A stretch of DNA of 64,000 nt from TMP-24 sp041397305 (GTDB lineage Bacteria; Pseudomonadota; Alphaproteobacteria; Rhodobacterales; Rhodobacteraceae). Location of the stretch: NCBI GenBank assembly GCA_041397305.1, contig JAWKWX010000013.1, positions 18,340-82,339 of the forward strand. Reading direction: 5' to 3'. Positions 43,658-52,716 of this stretch are shown here, piece by piece (within the stretch, counting starts at the first letter, position 1; every line of letters begins with the position of its first letter). Both the position numbers and the translations under genes were made by a program. The notes under the pieces are model-generated. The model saw only the letters and a list, made by a program, of their open reading frames with translations. It did not search any database and was not told the origin of the DNA.

Positions 43658-43972
43658 ATGACCACTTTCGACGAACGCGAAAATGCTTTCGAAAACAAGT
43701 TCGCCCATGACGAGGAACTGAAGTTCAAGGCAGCCGCGCGGCGCGACAAGCTTGCCGGCCTCTGGGCGGCGGGTCTTCTGGGCAAGAGCGGTGCCGAGGC
43801 AGATGCCTATGCCAGATCGGTGGTGATCGCCGATATGGAAGAGGCGGGCGACGAGGATGTGGTGCGCAAGCTTGCCTCCGATCTTGGCGCCAAGGCCGAC
43901 GAGGCGACGATCCGTGCCAAGCTCGCGGAATGCTTCGCCGAGGCCAAGCGCCAGATCATGACGGAAAGCTGA
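43658..43972 (+). CDS. F1-ATPase zeta-type inhibitor (DUF1476)
   Basis: 104 aa, all helical. It begins MTTFDERENAFENKFAHDEELKFKAAARRDKLAGLWAAGLLG, which matches the DUF1476 family, including the Paracoccus zeta subunit that inhibits ATP hydrolysis by F1. Cytosolic face of the inner membrane. The N-terminal inhibitory helix is complete. It has its own 290-bp upstream gap after the tRNA, in which no further gene was seen. Confidence 0.87.
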   Translation: MTTFDERENAFENKFAHDEELKFKAAARRDKLAGLWAAGLLGKSGAEADAYARSVVIADMEEAGDEDVVRKLASDLGAKADEATIRAKLAECFAEAKRQIMTES

Positions 43973-44148
43973 CCGGACCAGCCATCGGTTCACGGGAGAT
44001 GTCGCGCGGGTCCCGGCCCGCGCGTTTTCGTTTCGATCCCTAAAAAGCCCGGTATTTTCCGGTGCTGGCACTCGCTGGCGTTAAGCGCCCGACAACCCTG
44101 CCGGGGGCTAGCTGACCGTACGGGTCGGTGCGGGGACGGGGGACCGGG

Positions 44149-46200
44149 ATGGCGCATTTTCGTGGCGCGATTGCCGTTGGCAGGCTGGCGAAAAGGCCCG
44201 TCGGGGCGCCTTTGCTGTTGCGCCGGGCGTTGGTCCGGCACCTGCCGCTTCTGGGGCTCGCGGCACTCATCGTGCTGGCTTTCCACGACCGGCTGACAAC
44301 ACTCGACTGGACATCGGCGATCGCCGCCGTCCGGGAAATTTCCGTGCCGCAATGGCTCATCGCCGCCGCGGCAAGCTATGCGAGCTATCGCGCGATCGGC
44401 CAGTATGATGCCCAGCTTCACCGCTGGCGCGCGACCGGCGTGCCCGAGCGTCAGGCCGCAAGGTCCGGCATGGCGGCGATCGCCATCAGCCAGACGGCGG
44501 GCTTCGGGCTTCTGACCGGAAGTCTCATGCGCTTCCATCTGGTGCCGAACCTCTCGCTTGCCGCCGCCGTCCGTCTGACAATTGCCGTCACCGCGAGCTT
44601 CCTCGCCGCCTGGTCGGTGCTGACCGCACTTGCCTTCGCGTTCGCCTGGCCCCCGGATGCGCCGCATGCCACGGTGCTCCGGATCGTCGCGCTGGTCGTT
44701 GTTGTGCTTGCCCTGCTCGGCGCGCTGCGGCTGGCCTTCGTGCCGCATGTCCGGATCGGGCGGCACAGGATGGAGGCACCGCCGCTGCGGCAGATGATGC
44801 GCATGCTTCTCCTAACGCTCATCGATTGCCTCGGCGCGGCGGCAGCCCTTTATGTCTTCCTTCCCCCCGATCTCGCGCCTGACCTCGCGCATTTCCTGCC
44901 CGCCTTCCTGCTGGCGCTTGGCACGGGGCTGATGCTGGGAACGCCAGGCGGTGTCGGGCCGTTCGAAGTCGTGCTGGTTACCCTTCTGCCCGGCTTGCCG
45001 CCCGACCTGCTGGCCACCGCGCTGATCTGCTACCGCATGATCTATTTCGTCCTTCCCGCCGCCGTCGCCGCCGCGATCGTGGCGCTGGCCACGCTGGACC
45101 GTTCGCGTCCTGGTGCAGCCGAAGGCATCGCCGCGTCCGCGTCTCCGTCTTCAGGCGGGGCGGTGCCGTCCTTCTACCCCAACCCCGGCGCCGCCATCCT
45201 GCCCGAGGCGCTCGCGCTGGCCCCGCGCGCCGAATATGGCCTTGGCCGCCAGGGCACGCACCGGATCCTGCAGGGCGCGCGGCATCGCGATTTCTGGCTG
45301 ATCGCGCGCGCCGGGCAGCGGCTCGTCGCCTTGCTCGACCCGTCGGGCGGCACCGGCGCCTGTCGGCGGCTTCTGCCCGTTCTTGCCGCCGAGGCCCGCG
45401 CCGCTGGACTGACGCCCTGCCTCTACAAGGTCGGACCGCGTACCGCAGCGGCGGCGCGCGCCGAAGGATGGGCGACCGTCCCGGTGGCAGAGGATCATTG
45501 GCTCTGCCCCCGCACCTTCACACCGGCGGTCAGCGCGCGCGCCACCTTGCGCCGGAAGCTCCGCCATGCGGCCGAGGCGGGCGTCACCGTCACGCGCCAC
45601 CGGCCGTACGACCCGGCGGGGCTGCCCTTCGCGGCGATGGAAGAGGTGAACGCGGACTGGAGCCGGCGCCATGGGGGCGAGCGCGGCTTTTCCATGGGCC
45701 GCTTCGCGCCCGCCTATCTGTCCGGCCAACGGCTCTACCTCGCCTGGCGGGGCGGCGCACTGATCGGTTTCGCGAGCTTCCATGCGGGACAAGGCGAATG
45801 GACGCTCGATCTCATGCGCCAGCGCGCGGGCACGCCCGACGGCACCATGCAGACCCTGATCGTCGCCGCGCTGGAGGAAGCGGCGGCACTGGGCCTGCCG
45901 CGCCTGTCGCTTGCCGCCTGCGCGCTGCCCCGCGGCGGCCTGCCGGGACTTGCAGGCTGGATCGCGGAATGGGCGCTTCGCCGCACCGGTGACAGGGGCC
46001 TGAGGCAGTTCAAGGCGGGCTTCGCCCCCCGGCGCGCGCGCCTGTATCTCGCGACCCCGCGCGCCGCGGCCCTGCCTCTCGCCGCGATCGAGATAGCTTG
46101 CGCCGTGCGCCGCCCCCCGCCGTTGACAGGGTCGCGGCAGGCGGGTGTCTTGCGCCGTTCTCATGGTCTTGGTGAAAAACTTGGGTTTGATGTTTCCTGA
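44149..46200 (+). CDS. MprF-like bifunctional protein (flippase-like domain plus DUF2156)
   Basis: 683 aa. N-terminal ~330 residues: about eight helices of the LPG_synthase_TM type (SQTAGFGLLTGSLMRFHLV; GTPGGVGPFEVVLVTLLPGLP), which flip aminoacylated lipids. C-terminal ~340 residues: DUF2156 GNAT-like transferase (ending RLYLATPRAAALPLAA), which transfers an amino acid from aminoacyl-tRNA to phosphatidylglycerol. Full MprF is ~850 aa, so this is a shorter form. The amino acid is unknown (Lys, Arg or Ala). Start uncertain: GTG at 44128 or ATG at 44149. Confidence 0.82.
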   Translation: MAHFRGAIAVGRLAKRPVGAPLLLRRALVRHLPLLGLAALIVLAFHDRLTTLDWTSAIAAVREISVPQWLIAAAASYASYRAIGQYDAQLHRWRATGVPERQAARSGMAAIAISQTAGFGLLTGSLMRFHLVPNLSLAAAVRLTIAVTASFLAAWSVLTALAFAFAWPPDAPHATVLRIVALVVVVLALLGALRLAFVPHVRIGRHRMEAPPLRQMMRMLLLTLIDCLGAAAALYVFLPPDLAPDLAHFLPAFLLALGTGLMLGTPGGVGPFEVVLVTLLPGLPPDLLATALICYRMIYFVLPAAVAAAIVALATLDRSRPGAAEGIAASASPSSGGAVPSFYPNPGAAILPEALALAPRAEYGLGRQGTHRILQGARHRDFWLIARAGQRLVALLDPSGGTGACRRLLPVLAAEARAAGLTPCLYKVGPRTAAAARAEGWATVPVAEDHWLCPRTFTPAVSARATLRRKLRHAAEAGVTVTRHRPYDPAGLPFAAMEEVNADWSRRHGGERGFSMGRFAPAYLSGQRLYLAWRGGALIGFASFHAGQGEWTLDLMRQRAGTPDGTMQTLIVAALEEAAALGLPRLSLAACALPRGGLPGLAGWIAEWALRRTGDRGLRQFKAGFAPRRARLYLATPRAAALPLAAIEIACAVRRPPPLTGSRQAGVLRRSHGLGEKLGFDVS

Positions 46201-46266
46201 CCGACATGGCAGAGGATGGCCGTGGGGCATTCCCCACCCGCGCCTCCTTGCCTGTCAGGACCCGAT

Positions 46267-47283
46267 ATGACCGATGCCCTTTCCCGCCTTCTTGCCACCC
46301 GCGACTGGCTTCTGGCCGATGGCGCCACCGGCACCAACCTCTTCAACATGGGGCTCGAGGCGGGCGAGGCGCCGGAACTGTGGAACACCGACAAGCCGGA
46401 CAACATCCGCACGCTTTACCGCAATGCGGTCGAGGCCGGGTCCGACCTCTTCCTCACCAACACGTTCGGCGGGAATGCCGCGCGGCTGAAGCTGCACAAT
46501 GCCCAGGGCCGCGTGCGCGAACTGAACCGTGTGGGCGCCAGCCTTGGCCGCGAGATCGCCGATGCGGCGGGCCGTCCGGTCGTCGTTGCCGGCTCCATGG
46601 GGCCGACGGGCGAGATCATGGAACCGATGGGCAGCCTGACCCATGCCATTGCCGTCGAGGCTTTCCATGAACAGGCGGAAGGCCTGAAGGAGGGCGGCGC
46701 CGATGTCCTGTGGGTCGAGACCATTTCGGCGCCCGAGGAGTTCCGCGCCGCGGCCGAAGCCTGCGCGCTGGCAGGCATGCCCTGGTGCGGCACGATGAGC
46801 TTCGACACGGCGGGGCGGACGATGATGGGCTTCACCTCGGCGCAGATGGTGTCGATGATCGCAAAACTGCCCAACCCGCCGCTTGCCTTCGGCGCCAATT
46901 GCGGCGTCGGCGCTTCTGACCTCATGCGCACGGTCATGGGTTTCATGGCGGCCGGGCCGGACCTGCCGGTGATCGCCAAGGGCAATGCCGGCATCCCGAA
47001 ATATCACGACGGCCATATCCATTACGACGGCACGCCGGAACTGATGGGCGAATATGCCATCCTCGCCCGTGACGCGGGCGCCACGATCATCGGCGGCTGC
47101 TGCGGCACGATGCCCGACCATCTGCGCTCGATGCGGGCGGCGCTGGAAAGCCACCCGCGCGGCCCCCGCCCGACCCTCGACCTGATCGCGGCCAAGCTCG
47201 GCGCCTTCTCGTCCGCTTCGGACGGTACGGGCGAGCCTTCTGGCGCGGAACGGCGCGAGCGCGGGACGCGTCGCCGCGGCTGA
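46267..47283 (+). CDS. bmt: Betaine-homocysteine methyltransferase-type protein
   Basis: 338 aa, S-methyl_trans domain. Zinc ligands C212 (FGANCGVGASD), C278 and C279 (GGCCGTMPDH) are present. It lacks B12 and folate domains, so it resembles BHMT/Bmt of Rhizobiales and Rhodobacterales, which transfer a methyl from glycine betaine to homocysteine to form methionine; homocysteine methylation from other donors or a corrinoid partner is possible. ATG at 46267 follows AGGA. Betaine could come from the bet genes 40 kb upstream. Confidence 0.83.
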   Translation: MTDALSRLLATRDWLLADGATGTNLFNMGLEAGEAPELWNTDKPDNIRTLYRNAVEAGSDLFLTNTFGGNAARLKLHNAQGRVRELNRVGASLGREIADAAGRPVVVAGSMGPTGEIMEPMGSLTHAIAVEAFHEQAEGLKEGGADVLWVETISAPEEFRAAAEACALAGMPWCGTMSFDTAGRTMMGFTSAQMVSMIAKLPNPPLAFGANCGVGASDLMRTVMGFMAAGPDLPVIAKGNAGIPKYHDGHIHYDGTPELMGEYAILARDAGATIIGGCCGTMPDHLRSMRAALESHPRGPRPTLDLIAAKLGAFSSASDGTGEPSGAERRERGTRRRG

Positions 47284-47739
47284 GGGGCGCAGGGGATCGA
47301 CCGTCTCGAAGACCGTCCGAACAGTTGGCAGATCTTCGTTTGCGTTAGCCCCGCAGGGCAGAAACGCTATCTCGACATGGGGCTGGTCGACGGGTCAGTC
47401 GGCCTTGCCCTTGCGCGGCATCAGCACCGGCGCGCGCAGGTCTTTTCGGAACAGGGATTGCAACTCTTCTCGCGACAGCACGCCATCGGCATGCTGCTGA
47501 CGGAAGGCAGAGCCACGCAGCGACCAGGACGGAACGGCGATACGCAACCAGCCTAGCGCAAATGCACTCCCCTCGCCCTGATGGCGAGACGCTATGGACA
47601 GCTTCATTTGTTGCACCCCAGCAAGGACAAGCAGACCAATGTCTGGATCACGGGCGAGCGCTGTGGCCAAAATGTGGCAAAAGCGGGGTCAACTGGAGTC
47701 ATGCGACTATGACGCTGGGTCCGGGAAACGGACGGCCGG
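47284..47739. other. 456-bp stretch without a supported gene
   Basis: The sequence is less GC-rich than its neighbours and shows only weak open frames (e.g. a TTG-initiated minus frame 47395-47670 ending MPRKGKAD, and a plus frame from 47296 to 47551). Neither matches a family I recognise or has a ribosome site. It may be a decayed gene. A 14-bp stretch (47303-47316) matches the anticodon-arm sequence of the tRNA-Ser at 51416 at 13 of 14 positions, possibly by chance. Confidence 0.45.
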
Positions 47740-49143
47740 TCATTGCCTGCGATGCAGAAACAATCTGATGCCGGATCGGGATCGGACCGTCAAGAATGCA
47801 ACCGGAGCGGGAATATCCTCAACTCTGACCGCGAATCGCCAGGATTTGAGGAGAACCGCCAGAAGGAGCGGTCCTTCGATCATGGCAAAGCCCGCGCCCG
47901 GGCAGACGCGAGGGCCTGCGGAGAACGGGAAATAGGCGCGGCGCGCCGAACTTCGGCCATCTTCGCGCCGCCAACGGTCCGGGTCGAATAGGTCGGGATC
48001 GTGCCAAAGCCGTTCATGCCGGTGCACATGCCAGGGCGAAAGCACGATCTGCGCGCCTGGCCTGACCGCCCTGCCCCGCAGGTCGACCGCACAGCGGTTC
48101 TCGCGCACCATCATCGGCACGGGCGGATAGAGCCGCAGCGTTTCCCGGAAAACGTCACGCAGAACCGAAAGCCCGGCCACATCGGAAAAAGCCGGGGCGT
48201 CGGGCAGGCCCGCCGCTTCCTTGGCCGCGCGATCCTGAACCTCGGGGTGGGACGCAAGCAGATAAAGCGCCCAGGCCAGCGCTGAGGCCGAGGTTTCATG
48301 CCCGGCGAGGAAGAAGATTGCCACCTGGTCGACCATCTCGTCGGTGCTGAAGCAGCGCCCGGTTTCGGGATCGGGCGTGGTCATGATCTTGGTGGCAAGG
48401 TCGTCGGGCGCATTGCCCGCCCGGATCGCGGCCATCCGCCGTTCGGTCAGCCGGGTGATCAGGCTCCGGATCTCAAGTGCCGCGCGGCGGGCGCCGCGCC
48501 GGTGGAAGCGCGGCAACCAGCGCGGCAAGGGCAGGAAGGCCCCGAGATTCAGCAGCGGCTGCGTCCGTTGATAGCGGCGGAAGGCAGCAAAGACCTCTGC
48601 CGCCGTTTCATCCTCGATCGGGATCGAGAAGAGCGTGCGAAAGATGATGTCGGCGGCCGCATGGCTCATCGCCTCCTCAACCTCGACCACCTTGCCCGCG
48701 TGGGGGGCAAGCCGCGCCGAGGCCGCTTCGGTGGCGGCGAGCATTGCCGGGAAGGTCGCGCGCAGCCGCCCGCCCTCGAAGGCCGGGTCGATGATGCGGC
48801 GCTGCGCCTGCCATTCGGCGCCGTTGGTGACAAAGACCGACTGGCCGAGAAGCGGCGCCAGACCTTCGCGAATCCGGTTTGACTTCGGATAGTCGGCGGG
48901 GCGCTCCTTCAGCACAAGGTCGATCAGGTCAGGGTGATTGCAGAGGTAGGACCGGAAGAAGGGCGTCCGGAATTCCGCCATCCAGGCGCGGTACAGTCGT
49001 GCAGGCTGGGCGGAGAGGATATCCTGCCGGAAAAGCCGCAGATAGCGCCAGAGCGACACGCGGTCGGCGCGCGGCTCCGGTTTGGGCGCCGGTTGCGGGG
49101 CCGGTCCTGGGGCCGGTCCCGGGGCAGGCTCGGGCGCGGTCAT
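47740..49143 (-). CDS. Cytochrome P450
   Basis: 467 aa. I-helix FFLAGHETSASALAW, K-helix FRETLRLYPP (ExxR), and heme loop FSAGPRVCPGAG with thiolate ligand Cys414. It is soluble except for an N-terminal proline/alanine-rich repeat (PAPGPAPGPAPQPAP, residues 6-20) that is unusual for a bacterial P450. It resembles fatty-acid/terpene-type P450s (CYP4/102/120-like long form); no reductase or ferredoxin is adjacent. The start overlaps the stop of the hydrolase by ATGA. Confidence 0.92.
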   Translation of the reverse strand: MTAPEPAPGPAPGPAPQPAPKPEPRADRVSLWRYLRLFRQDILSAQPARLYRAWMAEFRTPFFRSYLCNHPDLIDLVLKERPADYPKSNRIREGLAPLLGQSVFVTNGAEWQAQRRIIDPAFEGGRLRATFPAMLAATEAASARLAPHAGKVVEVEEAMSHAAADIIFRTLFSIPIEDETAAEVFAAFRRYQRTQPLLNLGAFLPLPRWLPRFHRRGARRAALEIRSLITRLTERRMAAIRAGNAPDDLATKIMTTPDPETGRCFSTDEMVDQVAIFFLAGHETSASALAWALYLLASHPEVQDRAAKEAAGLPDAPAFSDVAGLSVLRDVFRETLRLYPPVPMMVRENRCAVDLRGRAVRPGAQIVLSPWHVHRHERLWHDPDLFDPDRWRREDGRSSARRAYFPFSAGPRVCPGAGFAMIEGPLLLAVLLKSWRFAVRVEDIPAPVAFLTVRSRSGIRLFLHRRQ

Positions 49144-50378
49144 CTGAAGGCACCGTAGGGGTTCAGCGGTTCCACGATCCGGCTCTTCGACGGCGCGCGT
49201 CCGCCGAAGCGCTGCCAGAGGGTCTTGGGTCCGGCGGTCGCCGCGAAATAATCATAGTCGTCAGGCCTGCCGCTCAAACTGTCGAAGGCGCAGAGATACT
49301 GGAAATGCAGCCGGAAATAGCGCCGCTTGAGCCTTTGCCAGCGTGCAGGTGACAGGGTGCGGCTGAAGGCCGCCGACAACACGAGCGGCCAGCGCTGCGC
49401 AGGGCCCGCCATGCCCGAAACCGCAACCGGATCGCAAAGCGCGAAGGCGCAGCCATCGCCGGGCGCCGTGACATCGACCCAGGCCAGTTCGGTCCGTTCG
49501 GAGAGGTAGGCCAGATCCTCGCGCAGCCGCGCCGCGCCGGGCAGGAAACTGACCATCGGCACCACCTGGCCAAGCGTCAGCAGCGACAGGGCGGGCCCGT
49601 CGGGAAAAACCGGCTCGCGCCGGATCAGATCGGCAAGGATCGAGATGGCGAGATGGGCGCCGGACGAATGGCCAACCACCAGAACCTCGTCCCACTCCCC
49701 CGCCAGATCGGCCGCGATCCTTGTGCGGAACGTGGCGATCCGCGCCTCGAGCGCCGCCGGATAGGCGCCCGCATCGATCGTCGTGAAGGCGTAATCATGC
49801 ATCAGATACCAGGCAAAGATGCGCCGGTCATAGCGGCGGAAAAGCCAGAGCCCGCCCCAGACGCTGCCTGCGAGCAGGATCAGCCCGAGAAGATCGCCCA
49901 AGAGACCGCCCACCGGAAGGAAGCGCGCCGCGGCAAGACCCGCGCCCATGGCCGCCAGAAGCTGCAGGATCAGCGCCGCAATCGGATAGAGCGCGGCGAT
50001 CATCGGCCCTTTCCTCAGCCGCATCAGACGCCCGAGCGCGCCGGACCTGAGATAGAGCCACGAGGTGCGGACCAGCTGGCGGTAGGTCTCGACGATGCCC
50101 TGCCCCATCGACGCCTTCACGAGATCGGACCAGACCAGGACCTCGACCTCCGCCGAGACATCGCGACCCTCGATCTCCGCCTCGATCAGCCAGCCGTAGC
50201 CGCCGCCCGACTTGGGCGCCAGCGCGATGTCATGGCCGGACAGCTCGCTCTGCAGGGCCGCCTCGCTGCGATAAAGCTCCCGGTAGCGGCGCGGCGGAAA
50301 GGGATCATAGCCGGGGATGTAGAACACCTTCCGGCGCCGGACCGGACCGGCATCCGTGTCATAGCGGGACGCGGTCAC
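49140..50378 (-). CDS. Membrane-embedded alpha/beta-hydrolase-like protein
   Basis: 412 aa. The hydrolase nucleophile elbow is GHSSG with Ser238, preceded by a strand VLVVG. Two hydrophobic stretches at about 125-150 and 153-180 (AALYPIAALILQLLAAMG and LLGDLLGLILLAGSVWGGLWLF) predict a membrane anchor between a cytoplasmic N-terminus and the catalytic domain. No lipase or esterase family is recognised with certainty. It is coupled to the P450 and the DUF2059-like gene by overlaps, so the three probably act in one pathway. Confidence 0.72.
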   Translation of the reverse strand: MTASRYDTDAGPVRRRKVFYIPGYDPFPPRRYRELYRSEAALQSELSGHDIALAPKSGGGYGWLIEAEIEGRDVSAEVEVLVWSDLVKASMGQGIVETYRQLVRTSWLYLRSGALGRLMRLRKGPMIAALYPIAALILQLLAAMGAGLAAARFLPVGGLLGDLLGLILLAGSVWGGLWLFRRYDRRIFAWYLMHDYAFTTIDAGAYPAALEARIATFRTRIAADLAGEWDEVLVVGHSSGAHLAISILADLIRREPVFPDGPALSLLTLGQVVPMVSFLPGAARLREDLAYLSERTELAWVDVTAPGDGCAFALCDPVAVSGMAGPAQRWPLVLSAAFSRTLSPARWQRLKRRYFRLHFQYLCAFDSLSGRPDDYDYFAATAGPKTLWQRFGGRAPSKSRIVEPLNPYGAFR

Positions 50379-51235
50379 AGGTTGGTCCCGACCATCCAGC
50401 GTCCGACCGACCGGCCGAGATCGCCCGAGACGGTGACAAACAGCCGGTCATAGGCCGCAAAGAGCGCCCGGTTCAGCGCCACGCCTTCCGCCGTTTCGGA
50501 AAAGGCCAGATAGCGCTCCAGTTCCGCGTCCGACAGCGGGCCGTAGGCCAGTGTCCCGTAGGCCATCAGCCAGCTGTCGGTCTCGCCGCGGATCTCACCC
50601 TCCTGCGCCCAGACCTGGGCAAGGATCTCGTCATCCGGCAGACCGGTCCTGGCCCCGCCGGATGCCGACAGCGCCTTGAGGAAAGCCACATTGGCGTTAA
50701 GCGCGCTCGAGACATTCATGTCGACGAGGTGGTTGGCATCGACGAACCGGCGCAGCATCCGGTAGCGTGCATCTCCTTCGGCCTCTCGCCGCGTGGCCAT
50801 GGCGCGCGCGCTGTCCTCGACCCCGTCATCGAGAAGCGCATCGCGCGCCGACACTTCCAGCCGCATGATCTTCTGGCCGAGGTCGGAGCCGAGGAAGGCA
50901 AGGATGGGCGCGGTATCCATGCCGATATGGTCAAGCTCCTCGGCAAAGGCGGTGTGGAACAGCGGCCCGAGCCGGTCCGGCGCGTAGATCCGCTCGACCT
51001 CCGCCTGCCAGGAGGGCCCGCCGCTGCCCCGCAGGAACTGCCGGTCGAGATCGCCGCCATAGGCCGCGCCCTCGCGCGCCATGACGTCGAGAAGCTCCGG
51101 CAGAAGCATCGCATCTTCGAGCCCACCCGCCGCGGCCGCGACATCCGGCGCCAGCGCCCCCTCGGCCAGACCGGCCGACGCGGCCACGCTGCACAGCGAA
51201 ACCGTGACGATAAAAATCAGTGCGACAAACCGCAT
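50375..51235 (-). CDS. Exported DUF2059-containing protein
   Basis: 286 aa, with a signal peptide (RFVALIFIVTVSLCSVAASAG). The mature protein is helical; two repeats, LGPLFHTAFAEELDHIGMD and the C-terminal LSDAELERYLAFSETAEGVALNRALFAAYDRLF, resemble DUF2059. ATG at 51235 follows AGGTGGGG; the upstream GTG at 51244 is not preferred. First gene of the operon with hydrolase and P450. Function unknown; periplasmic or outer face. Confidence 0.7.
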   Translation of the reverse strand: MRFVALIFIVTVSLCSVAASAGLAEGALAPDVAAAAGGLEDAMLLPELLDVMAREGAAYGGDLDRQFLRGSGGPSWQAEVERIYAPDRLGPLFHTAFAEELDHIGMDTAPILAFLGSDLGQKIMRLEVSARDALLDDGVEDSARAMATRREAEGDARYRMLRRFVDANHLVDMNVSSALNANVAFLKALSASGGARTGLPDDEILAQVWAQEGEIRGETDSWLMAYGTLAYGPLSDAELERYLAFSETAEGVALNRALFAAYDRLFVTVSGDLGRSVGRWMVGTNL

Positions 51236-51360
51236 CCGCCCCACCTGCCAAACCAGTGCCGACTGACCCTATCCCTTGTGCACCTTCCTGCCAATAAGCG
51301 CCGCGGCGGCGGTTCGCGGTTTGCCGCCCCGACCCCACCCGCCAGCCCCGCATTTTGCTG

Positions 51361-51388
51361 TTGCAGTGCCTCGCAACCCCAGCTAAAC
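51361..51388 (+). promoter_or_regulatory. Possible promoter for tRNA-Ser
   Basis: -35 TTGCAG (51361-51366), 16-bp spacer, -10 CTAAAC (51383-51388), 28 bp before the tRNA start. Weak -10; suggestive only. Confidence 0.35.
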
Positions 51389-51415
51389 CCCGCCCCCAGA
51401 CGACCCCCGAAGTGC

Positions 51416-51505
<90 letters not shown>

Positions 51506-51531
51506 CTTGCCCCAGCGAAAGTGTTCTCCCT

Positions 51532-51553
51532 ATCCGGCTGAGGCCGGATTTTT
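51532..51553 (+). terminator. Terminator of tRNA-Ser
   Basis: Perfect 7-bp stem ATCCGGC/GCCGGAT with a 4-nt loop, followed by TTTT, 26 bp after the tRNA. Confidence 0.85.
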
Positions 51554-51906
51554 CCGTTGTTTTCGAAGGTTATGCGGGTGGGGCTGAGCACCGGCCTCGG
51601 TGCCAGGAGGACCGAAAGCGGTCTCAGGGCCGAAATTATCCGGGCCAGCAAACCGCGCCAAGCCCGGTTCAGAGCGCCATATTGCTGAAATCAAGAGATA
51701 TAAGTCGGACGCGCACCGTGCGCGGTTTGCAGGTTCGTTTGCCAAGCTGCTGGAACCCGGATCGAACGATCAGCGAACGGCCCTGTGCCGCTTGGGCGTC
51801 GGCCCCGGGGCCCCCGCATCGCATCGAGCTGCCGCGCATGGGCGCGGACTGCGCCCGCGCACTTTCGCACGTGCCTCTCGCGCCACGCCTCGGGCCGCTC
51901 TGACCC
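51554..51906. other. 353-bp stretch after tRNA-Ser without a supported gene
   Basis: Several short frames are open on both strands but have neither ribosome sites nor recognisable domains. Part of it (about 51660-51745) is less GC-rich than the neighbours. Being immediately 3' of a tRNA gene, it is a usual place for old integrations, but no integrase, att duplicate or insertion sequence was recognised. Confidence 0.45.
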
Positions 51907-52716
51907 TCAGCCCCGGGCGCTGCGCACGTGCTGGACCAGCGTCTTGGTCAGCACAACCGCCACCACGATCGCCAGAAGAACAACGGAAATCGCCGCAATT
52001 GCCGGGTCGATATTGTCCCTCAGCCCCATCCACATCAGCCGTGGCAACGTCACTGCGTTGACCGAGGTGATGAAAAGCGTCACGCCGATCTCCTCCCAGG
52101 ACAGGACGAAGGTGAGGAACAGCGCGCTCAGCACGCCGAAACGGATATTGGGCAGGATCACCTTCACCAGACGCGTCACGGTCGAGGCACCCATCGACCG
52201 CGCGGCAAGATCGATCCGCCGGTCGATCTGCGACAGCGCGACCGAGATCAGCACCACGGCGAAGGGCGCGATCATCACCGAATGGGCAAGTACCACGCCC
52301 GCGAACGTGTCGAAGGCCAGAAAGCCGTTCACCTTCGACAGCGAGATGAGGAAGAAATAGAGCGTCAGCGCCGACACGACCGGTGGCGCCACCATCGGCA
52401 GAAGCGCGAGCCCCATGTAAAGCGCCTTGAAACGCGGCTCGATCATCCACAGGCCGGTCGCGAACAAGGTGGCAAGGAAGGTCGAAAGCAGGGCCGAAAC
52501 CACGCCGATCCGGATCGAAAGCCAGGTGCCCTTCCACCATGCAGGATTGTCGATCAGCGCGCGATAATGGCGCAGCGACCAGTCCTCGGTCGGCACCGAA
52601 AGATAGCGGTTCGGCGTGAAGGAAACCGGGATCACCGCGATCAGCGGCATCAGCAGAAAGACCGCGACGAGTGCGGCAAGGACAGTAACGACCGGTCCGG
52701 GCGCAAGTGGCTTCAT
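51907..52716 (-). CDS. ABC transporter permease (PotC-like)
   Basis: 269 aa, six helices. EAA loop: AARSMGASTVTRLVKVILPNIRFGVLSA. Matches the spermidine/putrescine-type permease PotC/PotI. It overlaps the partner permease by ATGA (52713-52716) and is the last gene of the transporter operon. Confidence 0.88.
   Translation of the reverse strand: MKPLAPGPVVTVLAALVAVFLLMPLIAVIPVSFTPNRYLSVPTEDWSLRHYRALIDNPAWWKGTWLSIRIGVVSALLSTFLATLFATGLWMIEPRFKALYMGLALLPMVAPPVVSALTLYFFLISLSKVNGFLAFDTFAGVVLAHSVMIAPFAVVLISVALSQIDRRIDLAARSMGASTVTRLVKVILPNIRFGVLSALFLTFVLSWEEIGVTLFITSVNAVTLPRLMWMGLRDNIDPAIAAISVVLLAIVVAVVLTKTLVQHVRSARG

Noticed and set aside
43313..43785. Frames containing GPEGLEPPTKAL or GGTRTPNQGVMSALL
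   Set aside because: These read through the tRNA-Ile gene antisense; typical spurious annotation.
46222..46237. GTGGGG-CATT-CCCCAC hairpin before the methyltransferase gene as a SAM or SAH riboswitch
   Set aside because: Only a simple 6-bp hairpin is present; no conserved riboswitch core was recognised.
47395..47670. 91-aa minus-strand frame ending MPRKGKAD
   Set aside because: TTG start, no ribosome site, no family recognised; kept only as part of an unexplained stretch.
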